Shown in pieces: positions 8,949-16,859 of a DNA stretch of 44,680 nucleotides. Position numbers and translations under genes: made by a program. A model generated the notes under the pieces. It worked only from the letters and a program-made list of their open reading frames with translations, was not told the origin of the DNA and ran no database searches. Source of the stretch: Candidatus Ruminococcus intestinipullorum (GTDB taxonomy: Bacteria > Bacillota > Clostridia > Lachnospirales > Lachnospiraceae); contig JAHLFA010000072.1 of assembly GCA_018883985.1 (NCBI GenBank), positions 1 through 44,680 of the forward strand. The letters are read 5' to 3'. Numbering within the stretch: position 1 is the first letter of the stretch; each line of letters opens with the position of its first letter.

Positions 8949-9717
8949 GCGTCTGATAGGCCGAGTGGCTGCAGTCTGCCTGATACTTTCAGGACTTGGA
9001 ACTGCAGCCGTATTTGGCTGGAAAACTTATAGCATGCAACAGGAATATGAAATCGGAGATGAAGCTTACGATAAGCTTGCCGATTTGGTAAAAGCAGAGG
9101 AGGAGCCGGAGGAAGGTCCGGCTTCTTCTGAAGCTGAAGAAACAGAAGGAACAGCACCGACTGTAGATCTGGAAGCCGCCCAGGAAGTAAACAGCGATAT
9201 CGTTGCCTGGCTCAACAGTCCGGATACGGTCATTGATTATCCGGTTTGCCAGGGAGAAGACAATTCCTACTATCTATTTCATCTGGTCGACGGAACCTAT
9301 AACCGGAATGGCTGCCTGTTTATCGACTGTGAGAATAGGAAGGATTTTACGGATGACAATACCATCATCTATGGTCACCACATGGCCAGTGGAAAGATGT
9401 TTGCCAGCCTGATCAAGTATGCAGACCAAAGCTATTATGATGCTCATCCGGTCATGTATCTGACTATTGGGGAAAAGCAGTATCAGCTGGAAATCTTCGC
9501 AGGCTATGTGACTACGGCAGATTCATCAGCCTATATGATCAATCTTGGAAGTAAGCAGGAGTTTGCAAAGTGGCTGAGGGAAATCTGTGGGAGGTCTGAT
9601 TTTACAGCCAATCCGATGAAGATTAAGACTTCAGATCGGATCGTCACACTGTCCACCTGTGCTTACAATTTTGATGAGGCAAGGTATGTGGTGCACGGAA
9701 GAATAGTGAAAAAATAG
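8932..9717 (+). CDS. srtB: Class B sortase
   Basis: 261-residue membrane-anchored transpeptidase. One N-terminal membrane segment (about residues 8-30, VAAVCLILSGLGTAAVFGW) is followed by a sortase domain with catalytic H149 or H150 (IIYGHHMASG), C243 (TLSTC) and a C-terminal Arg (EARYVVHGR). The ATG at 8932 has AAGAAGG upstream and overlaps the end of the preceding fusion; the track start at 8899 is too early. In intact ICEs this enzyme anchors the adjacent Cna_B adhesin to the wall. Here that adhesin has lost its signal peptide, so the sortase looks orphaned, although its own sequence is complete. Confidence 0.92.
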   Translation: MKRKTKRLIGRVAAVCLILSGLGTAAVFGWKTYSMQQEYEIGDEAYDKLADLVKAEEEPEEGPASSEAEETEGTAPTVDLEAAQEVNSDIVAWLNSPDTVIDYPVCQGEDNSYYLFHLVDGTYNRNGCLFIDCENRKDFTDDNTIIYGHHMASGKMFASLIKYADQSYYDAHPVMYLTIGEKQYQLEIFAGYVTTADSSAYMINLGSKQEFAKWLREICGRSDFTANPMKIKTSDRIVTLSTCAYNFDEARYVVHGRIVKK

Positions 9718-9747
9718 TGTAATTATAGTGAATAAAGGAGGAGTTGC

Positions 9748-10242
9748 ATGAGCAGCATGATATATTTCGGGTCGATTTTCTTTGCGAAGGTCATTGATAA
9801 CGCCCTGAACACAACAAAAACAATATTGATTCAACGAAGTCGTTGGTTACTTGCAGGAATAGCAGTGGGAATCAGCGACTTTATTTATTTCTGGATCACC
9901 AAGCGAGTGGTCTCTTCAGACAGCATGGCAGCCATTCTGGTGGTATCACTTGCCGGTGGTGTTGGCTGTGCCCTTGCCTGTCTGCTTAGTGACAAGATGA
10001 GCAAGGACAGAACCTATGTGAATGTGATCATGTCAGATGACTTGGAAGCCATGATGGACTTCCGTGATTTCCTGGCAAAGAATCATATCACAAATGTTGC
10101 TTCAGACAGCTACACCCTTGACTGGGATCAAAAGACAATCACCATCACTGCTTATGCAGAGACAAAGGCTGAGAGTCGTCTGATCAACAAATACATTGAA
10201 GAGAGTCCGCTGAAGTTTAAACGAGTGATTCAGAAAGCATAA
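9748..10242 (+). CDS. DUF5698/UPF0316-like membrane protein of ICE
   Basis: 164-residue protein with hydrophobic segments at about residues 30-50 and 60-82 and a soluble C-terminal domain (YVNVIMSDDLEAMMDFRDFLA). I recognise it as a protein commonly placed between sortase and topoisomerase genes in Clostridia conjugative elements, similar to DUF5698/UPF0316 proteins. No biochemical role is known to me. A GGAGG precedes its ATG. The frame is intact. Confidence 0.65.
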   Translation: MSSMIYFGSIFFAKVIDNALNTTKTILIQRSRWLLAGIAVGISDFIYFWITKRVVSSDSMAAILVVSLAGGVGCALACLLSDKMSKDRTYVNVIMSDDLEAMMDFRDFLAKNHITNVASDSYTLDWDQKTITITAYAETKAESRLINKYIEESPLKFKRVIQKA

Positions 10243-10256
10243 GATGGAGGTAAGAC

Positions 10257-12488
10257 ATGCAATTAGTAATTGCGGAGAAACCGAGTGTGGCACGGTCAAT
10301 TGCCAATGTCATCGGTGCCTATAAGCGGGAGGTTGTTTATCTGGAAGGTTCCGGATATATCGTTTCCTGGTGCGTGGGACATCTGATTGAATTGGTTTAG
10401 CCACAAGCATATGATGAACGCTTGAAAGAATGGCGTATGGAGGATTTGCCGATTCTGCCGGAGAACTGGTTATACCAGGTTTCAGAAGGTACGAAGAAGC
10501 AGTTTTTTATTTTGAAGAAGCTTATGCACCGAAGTGATGTTACAGAAATTATAGCTGCAACCGACGCCGGAAGAGAAGGTGAGCTGATCTTTCGACTGGT
10601 CTATGAGCAGGCAGGTTGCAGAAAGCCCTTTAAGCGATTATGGATTTCTTCCATGGAGGACAGTGCTATTCGTGAAGGCTTTGAGCATTTAAGGGATGGT
10701 CATGAATTTGATTCTCTCTATGCTGCAGCACAGGCCAGATCCTGGGCCGACTGGCTGGTTGGAATGAATGGAACAAGGCTCTTTACCAAGCTTTATGACA
10801 GGAAGCTGACAGTAGGACGTGTACAGACACCAACCCTGGCAATGCTGGTTGACAGGCAGAATCAGATCAATGGCTTTCAGAAGCAGAAATACTGGAATGT
10901 GCATTTACATCTGGATGACCTGGATGTGGTGAAGGAGAGGCTCTTTGATCAGAACGAGATGGCAGAGCTGATCGAAAAATGTCGAAATCAGACGGCAACT
11001 GTCACCTATGCAAAGAGCACAGAGAAAACCATCAGTCCACCAAAGCTTTATGACCTGACCACTCTGCAGAGAGAGGCTAACCGTTACTACGGATTCAAGG
11101 TGGTCTCCGTCTTTGATGTAAGCCAGACCGATGGCAGGGAGCTTCCATCACTTGGTGTAAATGAGCTGACCGGTGATGTAGAGCAGTACGAAATGTTCTT
11201 TGAAGCACTGAAGCGTACCTGTCCGGTTCCAATGGAATTCGAGCAGATCAGCAGTGGTGCCAAGGGCTATTATCACCAGATTGAACAGCGTATTGCTATC
11301 CAGGAAGGCATGAGTCAGATCCAGACCGTAAAGACTGCTATCCATGAGATGGCTCATCAGAAGCTCCATGCCATTGATCCGAATCTGAAGAAGTCAGAGC
11401 AGAACCTGGAGAATATCAGCCGTGGTGGAAAAGAGGTAGAGGCCGAATCTGTAGCCTATACTGTCTGCCAACACTATGGCATCGATACTTCTGATTACAG
11501 CTTTGCCTATATTGCAGGCTGGTCCAAGGGGAAGGAAACGCCGGAGCTGAAGGCATCCCTGGATACTATTCGTAAGGCAACATCAGAAATGATTAATGAT
11601 ATCGATGGTTATATGAAGCTCCTGCTTCAGGAAAAGGAACAGGAAAATACGCAGGATAGTAAGCAAGTAGAAGCTGCCTATCAGATTGGAAATCATTATC
11701 TGGAAATCCATGAGGCCTCGGATGGAAACTGGGATTATACCCTGTATGGCCATAACTTCAGAGAGGTTGATGGAGGCCAGATCAGTGACTCCGACACCAT
11801 GACCATTGAGGTGGCAGCAAAGGAAGTTGCCGACTTTTATCAGCTCTACAATCAGAAGCTTGAGCCTATGGATCGGGATAAGCTTGCAGACCTGACAGAG
11901 CTTTATAACCCTGCATTTACCGATGAGCAGATTCATTTTATGGCAGAAATCATAGATCAGGGCTTTGATCCAAAGGAGTACTGGGTCGGCGGTAAGGCAA
12001 TGGATCTGACAGAGAAAAGATTGTTTGCTGAAGATATTGCCGATATCAAATACCAGGTGCAGATTGACAGCATTCCAAGGATGATTTTTACAGCAGAACA
12101 GTGGCATGAGATTGAGGCTGGAATTGCAGACAAGCTGGATGTGGCAGTCTATGCCAGGCCGGAATTCTCACCGGAACAGATGAGGATTCTTCGAGGTGTG
12201 TTAGGCGTGGAATACGACGGCTATCTGAATCGTGAGGATGTCTTATCTGTAGCTGATCCAAAGAAGTCTGTAGATGAGATTCGAAAGGAAGTACTTCAGC
12301 TCAGACGAGATCCTGAGACAGGAGAGCGGGCAAAGAAGCCTGAAGTAAAGGAGAAAGCAGAAGAGACTGCTGGTAAGCAGACCGGCAAAAAGAAATCTCT
12401 TCTGGCAGACCTTCATGAGAAGCAGGCAAAGGTAAACGGGAGTAATCCCAAGGGACAGAGCAAGAGCAAATCAAAGGAGATGGAATGA
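10257..12488 (+). pseudogene. topB: topB (nonsense) fused to ardC/LtrC-like C-terminus
   Basis: The gene begins at 10257 (MQLVIAEKPSVARSI, the Topo III TOPRIM start) but hits TAG at 10398-10400, where homologues have Glu (LIELVEPQAYDERL). The frame continues past the stop through DAGREGE and GRVQTPTL to LQREANRYYGF at about 11095. It then switches to an ArdC/LtrC-like protein (VVSVFDVSQTDGRELP) with a zinc-protease-like HEMAH motif, and on to a Lys-rich C-terminus. The deletion removed the topoisomerase active-site Tyr region and the ArdC ssDNA-binding domain. Topoisomerase activity must be lost. The 688-aa downstream ORF (10422 on) could only be made by reinitiation, and a good start site is not evident. 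Confidence 0.85.
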
Positions 12489-12706
12489 TGATGTTTAATG
12501 TGGAAGAGCAGAATATTCTTGCTGTATTACATGCAGAAACCAGGGAAGCCACCATCGCTGATATCAGGATGGTGCTGGACAATATAGATGATTTGGAACT
12601 TGAGGAAGTGTGCCGCCATACTCTGAATAAGCTGATGAAGATCAGTGACGAGGAATATGCAGCACTTGATTTGGAAGTAGATGAGGGATTTGTCTATGAA
12701 GAATAA
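12485..12706 (+). CDS. TTRAP family transposon-transfer-assisting protein
   Basis: 73-residue acidic protein with the TTRAP pattern (FNVEEQNILAVLHAETREATIADI). This small family accompanies ArdC-like genes in Clostridia ICEs; its molecular function is unknown. Its ATG overlaps the stop codon of the topB-ardC remnant (ATGA), typical of translational coupling. An AAGGAG lies just upstream. The gene is intact. Confidence 0.75.
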   Translation: MMMFNVEEQNILAVLHAETREATIADIRMVLDNIDDLELEEVCRHTLNKLMKISDEEYAALDLEVDEGFVYEE

Positions 12707-13238
12707 AGAAAATGAAACTTATGAGCTTTTTCAGTTGAAGGATGCACCGGAATGCAGGGATCTGATGTTCCTGTCCTTTGACCGCTTATCCAGGCTTGGT
12801 GTGCCTGTGAGAGGAAGCCATTACAACAAGGTTTACTCCGGTACATTGAAGAGTGGTGAAGACCTGGACAGCATCTATGAACGTTTTAATCTGTACCATC
12901 CTGACGACTTCAGAGGGCATTCCCTCAGTGTCAGTGATGTGATTGTACTTCATAAGGATAATCGTGATCAGGCCTACTATGTGGACTCGTTTGGGTTCAG
13001 ACAGGTGCCTGAATTCTTTGCAGACAATCCCTTAAAGAAGGTAGAGGAAATGCTGGAAGACGATTATGGAATGATTGACGGCATCATCAACAATGGTGAT
13101 CGCCGCAAGGATGATGACGAGAAGAAACACTCGGTGATGGATAAGATTCAGGAGAAAAAGAAAGATGCTGCGGTGATAGAGAACAATGCTCCAAAGCCAA
13201 AAGAAGCAGCGAAGAAACAGGAAGCTGAATTGAGTTAA
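12696..13238 (+). CDS. YodL/DUF4316 domain ICE accessory protein
   Basis: About 180 residues. The N-terminal part (ELFQLKDAPECRDLMFLSFD, then SVSDVIVLHKDNRDQAYYVD) matches the YodL domain; the middle (NPLKKVEEMLEDDYGMIDGI) resembles DUF4316. The tail is Lys/Ala-rich. Such proteins travel with TTRAP and ArdC genes; their function is not known. GAGGG at 12685-12689 favours the ATG at 12696 over the track start at 12681. It overlaps the end of the TTRAP gene by 11 bases. Confidence 0.7.
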   Translation: MKNKENETYELFQLKDAPECRDLMFLSFDRLSRLGVPVRGSHYNKVYSGTLKSGEDLDSIYERFNLYHPDDFRGHSLSVSDVIVLHKDNRDQAYYVDSFGFRQVPEFFADNPLKKVEEMLEDDYGMIDGIINNGDRRKDDDEKKHSVMDKIQEKKKDAAVIENNAPKPKEAAKKQEAELS

Positions 13239-13246
13239 GACAACCC

Positions 13247-13298
13247 GGCTCGGGATGCCAGTATCGATGGTGGTGCTGGTGTCTCGGGCCATTTTTTT
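13247..13298 (+). terminator. Intrinsic terminator ending ICE remnant operon
   Basis: GGCTCGGGATGCCAG (13247-13261) pairs with CTGGTGTCTCGGGCC (13276-13290) with a few G-T wobbles, followed by ATTTTTTTATTTT. It directly follows the YodL-type gene. Confidence 0.85.
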
Positions 13299-13358
13299 AT
13301 TTTAAGACAAATATTGTTGTTGCTCTTAGTGACTCGTGTATTTTATAATAATTTGTAG

Positions 13359-13387
13359 TTGACAGATTGAGATTAAAGATGTATTAT
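13359..13387 (+). promoter_or_regulatory. Sigma-A promoter for small ORF and HEPN gene
   Basis: TTGACA (13359-13364), a 17-base spacer and TATTAT (13382-13387) form a near-consensus promoter. It points to the 55-aa ORF at 13460 and, through a terminator, to the 574-aa HEPN-type gene. Confidence 0.75.
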
Positions 13388-13459
13388 ACAATATTCGCCA
13401 GGGCGACATAGCCGACCATTTATATCATTTGGAGGAAACTCCGGAAAGGAGGTACGGTT

Positions 13460-13627
13460 ATGAGCGTTACGGTCAATATTGACTGGAAAACTGTTGCTGC
13501 CCTGGGTGCTTCAGTTATCGGTACCATCTTAGTTGTTAAGTTGGATCCGAATTCTGCTGAAGCAGTATCTACAAAAGTTGTAGATGCGGTTAAAGAGTTT
13601 GCGATTGCTACTGATAGCAATCGCTAG
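13460..13627 (+). CDS. Small 55-aa protein with one hydrophobic helix
   Basis: Too short for the ORF track. It encodes MSVTVNIDWKTVAALGASVI... and ends in an acidic, helical tail (AVSTKVVDAVKEFAIATDSN). A strong AAAGGAGG sits seven bases upstream and a consensus promoter precedes it, so translation is well supported. There is one hydrophobic stretch (about residues 12-26). I do not recognise the family. The last codons contain an exact inverted repeat (GCGATTGCT/AGCAATCGC). It lies directly upstream of the HEPN-type gene, separated by a terminator. A paired regulator or antitoxin role is possible but has no direct support. Confidence 0.65.
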   Translation: MSVTVNIDWKTVAALGASVIGTILVVKLDPNSAEAVSTKVVDAVKEFAIATDSNR

Positions 13628-13647
13628 CTCACATTATTATCATCAGG

Positions 13648-13681
13648 GCACATGATCTACGCGATTATGTGTCTTTTTTTG
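13648..13681 (+). terminator. Intrinsic terminator between small ORF and HEPN gene
   Basis: GCACATGAT (13648-13656) pairs with ATTATGTGT (13664-13672) with wobbles, followed by CTTTTTTTT. It lies only 14 bases before the HEPN gene start, so that gene probably depends on readthrough or regulated antitermination. Confidence 0.75.
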
Positions 13682-13694
13682 TGGGGGATTTCTT

Positions 13695-15419
13695 ATGAAT
13701 GAAAGAATAAAAGGGTCTGTTTGTAAGGACATCTATAAAGAAGAAATTGAAAAAGAAGTTAAAACTTTGAAACGCTTCAGAGAATCATGGTTGGGGGTGG
13801 ATTTTCGGAATAACAAAGAATTATTTCTCTATGCAGATGATGATTTTTATTTCTATAGATTTGCGATTTCTCGAATGGAACTAAGCAGAACACGGCTATT
13901 AAATAGTATTATTTATAGAGTCATGGAAACGTATGAGTATGAATTCTTGGTTCCTGATACCCAAAAGAATGTTCCGTTTGAATTTATCTTAATTGCTTCA
14001 GGAAAAAAAGTTGGCTACAAATATGAGGACTTTTTTGAAGATGAAGATGTTAGTGATTTATTGCGAGAATATGATGTGGAGAAGGCCTTTATCATAAGAA
14101 CCACTTCTGGATGCAATACAAATCACATGAAACAAAGAAATGAGCAGTATGTTGAAAAAAAAGTTGCTGTAGAAGAGATTACGATTCAGTATTTTTTTGA
14201 AACATTATTTAATCATGAAGAGTACATCGAGTTTGAAAAACAGATACAGGATTATGTGAATCTAACAAAAGATATTCTTGGATTTAAATCCATAAAAGTA
14301 TTATCGGCAATGCATCTGTCGACACAGAAAATGCTTGCAGAAAAAGTGTTGCTTGATTGGAATTATGAAGAATCCAGATATCATGTGATTGATGAAAGCA
14401 ATGAAAAAATAAGGGATTTTCTAGATGTAAAGGACTATGATTTTGGTTCTGAATGGGAAAAAATAAAAGCTGTTTATCTTTCAGAAGGTGTGTATAAAGC
14501 AATGATTGGAAAAGAGTCCTTTGCAGATAGCTTTATCACGTCAGAGTGGTTGTATCATTCCTTAAAAGGAAAAGACAATTTTGATTACACAGCTATAGTA
14601 AGTGGATATTTAAAGTCGATTGAACAGTTGTTACATAAATTGGTATTGCTGAATATAGATAATAACTGTGTTATTTCTATGCGAAAAGAGAGGAAAACTA
14701 AGTCAGCTGTTTTGAAACAAGGAATAATTGTATACGAGATTACAAAAGAGGGGGAAAAAAGAAACGCAAAGGATATATGGAAAACGAGCTTTCCATATAT
14801 TGATTTTATAGATACCCAAAAGGAATATATGGATAGTTCGATAGGAACATTTGAATACTTCTTTAGAAATAATCCGCATATATTGTCTGAACCGAAGCTA
14901 TCAAATGTTATATGCAATATGGTGAGTTGCTTTAGGACGGAATGTCGCAATGGATATTTCCATACACATAATTTACATGACCTTACTATAGTTGAGAAGA
15001 CAAGGGAAAATGCTATTCTTTTGTATGCACTTTTACTAGGTTGTGTTGAAAAAGCTAAGGTATGTAAGGATAAGCTTAGTATTTACACAGAAGACAAATT
15101 TGATGCGATATGTAAAGAAATCAGAAGGATTCGTCATTTTAGTAGTGATTTTATCTTTGAGTATGCTGATGGAAGTAAAAAGAAAATGATTTACGATTAT
15201 TTGAATAACACTATGGAGTATACGGAAGATGGTATTGAGCATTATGAGGCATTGATATTTTATGAAGTTGAAGATTTTTCGATGAAAACTTATGAGATGC
15301 TTGAAACTCCTATAAGGGATGAGTGGAAGCGTCTGCTGACTCGAGATAATCTTCCGAATAGAATATACTGTTATGATAGGAAAAAGAATATTCATGAAAT
15401 CCCAAATTTGAAAATATGA
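13695..15419 (+). CDS. Putative HEPN-type RNase/defence protein
   Basis: 574-residue protein I cannot assign to a named family. Residues 418-423 read RNGYFH within a helical region (CRNGYFHTHNLHD followed by a hydrophobic helix ILLYALLLG). This fits the R-x4-H active-site motif of HEPN ribonucleases in abortive-infection and toxin systems. The N-terminal part has alternating beta/alpha pattern with PFEFILIASGKKVG, reminiscent of a degenerate PD-(D/E)xK core; that is weaker. No membrane segments are visible. GGGGA just upstream supports the start. The gene is AT-rich compared with the ICE genes on both sides, suggesting a separate insertion. The defence role is inference. Confidence 0.6.
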   Translation: MNERIKGSVCKDIYKEEIEKEVKTLKRFRESWLGVDFRNNKELFLYADDDFYFYRFAISRMELSRTRLLNSIIYRVMETYEYEFLVPDTQKNVPFEFILIASGKKVGYKYEDFFEDEDVSDLLREYDVEKAFIIRTTSGCNTNHMKQRNEQYVEKKVAVEEITIQYFFETLFNHEEYIEFEKQIQDYVNLTKDILGFKSIKVLSAMHLSTQKMLAEKVLLDWNYEESRYHVIDESNEKIRDFLDVKDYDFGSEWEKIKAVYLSEGVYKAMIGKESFADSFITSEWLYHSLKGKDNFDYTAIVSGYLKSIEQLLHKLVLLNIDNNCVISMRKERKTKSAVLKQGIIVYEITKEGEKRNAKDIWKTSFPYIDFIDTQKEYMDSSIGTFEYFFRNNPHILSEPKLSNVICNMVSCFRTECRNGYFHTHNLHDLTIVEKTRENAILLYALLLGCVEKAKVCKDKLSIYTEDKFDAICKEIRRIRHFSSDFIFEYADGSKKKMIYDYLNNTMEYTEDGIEHYEALIFYEVEDFSMKTYEMLETPIRDEWKRLLTRDNLPNRIYCYDRKKNIHEIPNLKI

Positions 15420-15428
15420 GGGATTGAA

Positions 15429-15457
15429 GAGGCTCTGGCTTATCAAGTCAGGGCCTC
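15429..15457. terminator. Hairpin between convergent genes
   Basis: GAGGCTCTGGCT and AGTCAGGGCCTC pair over 12 positions with two G-T wobbles, around a four-base loop. It lies between the converging HEPN and relaxase-remnant genes. There is no strong T-run on either side, so terminator function is likely but not certain. Confidence 0.55.
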
Positions 15458-15464
15458 AAAGTGT

Positions 15465-15890
15465 TTAAAGGGATGATTTGTCTTTGGTGATTTCCGGTTT
15501 GTCACGATCAAGAAGGACATTCATATTGGCTTCAATATTGGCCAGTTCTTTGTCGTGAGCACGGGCCTCAGAATAGGCTTCATACTGAGCATGCTTTTGC
15601 TGATAGAGGGCTGTTCGCTCTGATTTGATATCTTTCAGGGATGGGAATTTCTTCTGTCCTGTAAGCTCCTGTAGTTCTCTTCTGGCAGCTTCATTCAGAT
15701 CTTCACACTCACGTCCAAATGAAGTCGGATCGCAATTGATGCCCTCGATTATGAAGCTTTCTCTTGGAATTTTCTTTCCGTTTTCATCCAGAATAGGCTT
15801 GCTGGTAAACTCATCGTGCTTAGTGGTCAGGTAATCGTAAGCTGCATCATAGTTGGAATTTTTGATTGAGATATGTTTAATTACAGCCAT
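15465..15890 (-). pseudogene. Relaxase with large in-frame internal deletion
   Basis: 141-residue ORF that starts like a MobP/MobA relaxase (MAVIKHISIKNSNYDAAYDY). After DLNEA, at about residue 68, it jumps to a C-terminal relaxase tail (FPSLKDIKSERTALYQQKHA). Intact homologues are several hundred residues long. The three-histidine metal site is gone, so it cannot nick DNA. ATG at 15890 is preceded by AGGTG and overlaps the mobC stop by 14 bases; the track GTG at 15899 is less likely. A piece of the missing middle lies as a separate remnant at 6382-6576. Confidence 0.85.
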
Positions 15891-16260
15891 GATATTCACC
15901 TACTATTTCTTTCAAATTATCACGCATCTCATACAGTTCTGAAATACATTCTTTGATGTCTTTCCACATCTGATTCGTCATTGTTCCGCCATCATTTAAG
16001 TAAGCTGCAATCTGATTAAGGTTATTACCACAGGCTCCCAGGTTACGGAAAATCTGCAGAATCTCCGGATCGTTGAAGACCACTTCGATACGCTTTTTGA
16101 TGGTGGGTTTTCTGCTGGTGAGAAGCTTGCGGACATAATCAGATAATGTCATTTCTGCAGATGTAGCTTCTGTCTGAAGTACTTCATACAGTTCTTTTGT
16201 CATTCGAAAATGGAAGTTCACTTTCTTGGATGGTGGGAATTCTTTTTTCTTTCTACCCAT
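15877..16260 (-). CDS. mobC: MobC-like relaxosome accessory protein
   Basis: 127-residue protein with an N-terminal ribbon-helix-helix-like region (KVNFHFRMTKELYEVLQTEA) and the MobC signature (RNLGACGNNLNQIAAYLNDG). Family members bind DNA near oriT and help the relaxase. An AAAGGAGG precedes the ATG. The gene is intact, but its relaxase partner is deleted. It may still bind the repeat region immediately upstream. Confidence 0.87.
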   Translation of the reverse strand: MGRKKKEFPPSKKVNFHFRMTKELYEVLQTEATSAEMTLSDYVRKLLTSRKPTIKKRIEVVFNDPEILQIFRNLGACGNNLNQIAAYLNDGGTMTNQMWKDIKECISELYEMRDNLKEIVGEYHGCN

Positions 16261-16324
16261 GTATCTTTCCTCCTTTTGGTAAGCTGAAGGCTTCCAAAGA
16301 CCGCATCTATGATGCTAATGTCGT

Positions 16325-16398
16325 GGGATTGGGGAACGGAATCCCCAACAAGTTGCCGATGCTCAAAAATTTATTTTTGTAGCACAAGGCGAAACTTG
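16325..16398. other. oriT: oriT-like inverted-repeat region
   Basis: Two nested structures lie upstream of mobC. GGGATT/AATCCC (16325-16345) flanks GGGGAACGG. A longer imperfect inverted repeat (CAAGTT...AACTTG, 16349-16398) contains TGCT/AGCA and CAAAAA/TTTTTG arms around TTTA. Position beside mobC and the repeat architecture fit a transfer origin. No nic site can be assigned by eye. Confidence 0.5.
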
Positions 16399-16516
16399 CT
16401 CTAGTTATACCGAATTTTGTACTTATGAAAAGCCTTCTATATTACCTGTGGTCACATTTTTTCAGCTGCGTTTCCAGGAAAAGAAAGAAATATGATTAAA
16501 AGAGCTAGAAAGTGCT

Positions 16517-16544
16517 GAAGGTGTCACCTACGGGCAACACCTTC
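16517..16544. repeat. 8-bp perfect inverted repeat before operon promoter
   Basis: GAAGGTGT and ACACCTTC flank a 12-base loop, ending four bases upstream of the -35 box at 16548. There is no T-run, so a regulator-binding site is more likely than a terminator. Confidence 0.5.
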
Positions 16545-16547
16545 AAA

Positions 16548-16576
16548 TTGACTTTGGGCGTGGTTTGGCGTATAAT
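16548..16576 (+). promoter_or_regulatory. Consensus sigma-A promoter of defence operon
   Basis: TTGACT (16548-16553), 17-base spacer and a perfect TATAAT (16571-16576). It lies about 50 bases before the HTH gene, the first gene of the long co-directional defence cluster. Confidence 0.85.
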
Positions 16577-16625
16577 TTAGTTTGGTATAATTGTACAATT
16601 TTTGGCGCGTATAAAGGGAAAAATT

Positions 16626-16814
16626 ATGGAATACTTATCACTTAGACAAACGGCAGAAAAATGGGGACTTTCCATTAGAAGAGTACAAACATTGTGTAGT
16701 ACGGACAGAATACCTGGTACTACAAAGATTGGTTCATATTGGGCGATTCCGGTTGATGCGGAAAAACCAAAGGATGAAAGAATAAAGAGTGGTAAATACG
16801 TAAAAAGAGTATAA
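16626..16814 (+). CDS. Excisionase/MerR-type HTH DNA-binding protein
   Basis: 62-residue protein consisting of a winged helix-turn-helix (LSLRQTAEKWGLSIRRVQTL then IPGTTKIGSYWAIP), as in excisionases and small MerR-like regulators. The track start (16602) is a TTG without a ribosome binding site; AAAGGG before ATG at 16626 supports the start used here. It is the first gene behind a consensus promoter, and an inverted repeat spans its stop codon and the gap to the helicase gene. The most economical role is control of the defence operon. No integrase gene is next to it, so an excisionase role is less likely. Confidence 0.72.
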   Translation: MEYLSLRQTAEKWGLSIRRVQTLCSTDRIPGTTKIGSYWAIPVDAEKPKDERIKSGKYVKRV

Positions 16815-16840
16815 CAGTATTACACATAGTATCTACTGTT
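16813..16840. promoter_or_regulatory. Possible operator between HTH and helicase genes
   Basis: AACAGTA (16813-16819) and TACTGTT (16834-16840) are exact inverted arms with a 14-base spacer. This could be a binding site for the preceding HTH protein. No other copy was seen. Confidence 0.4.
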
Positions 16841-16859
16841 TTGATAAAGGAGAGAGTCC

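Noticed and set aside
10398-10400. Programmed recoding of the TAG in topB
   Set aside because: No selenocysteine/pyrrolysine-type context is visible, and the gene is already broken by the downstream deletion. A plain nonsense mutation is simpler.
16626-16814. Excisionase of an active integrated element
   Set aside because: No integrase gene or attachment-site duplication was found beside it, and it sits at the head of the defence operon.
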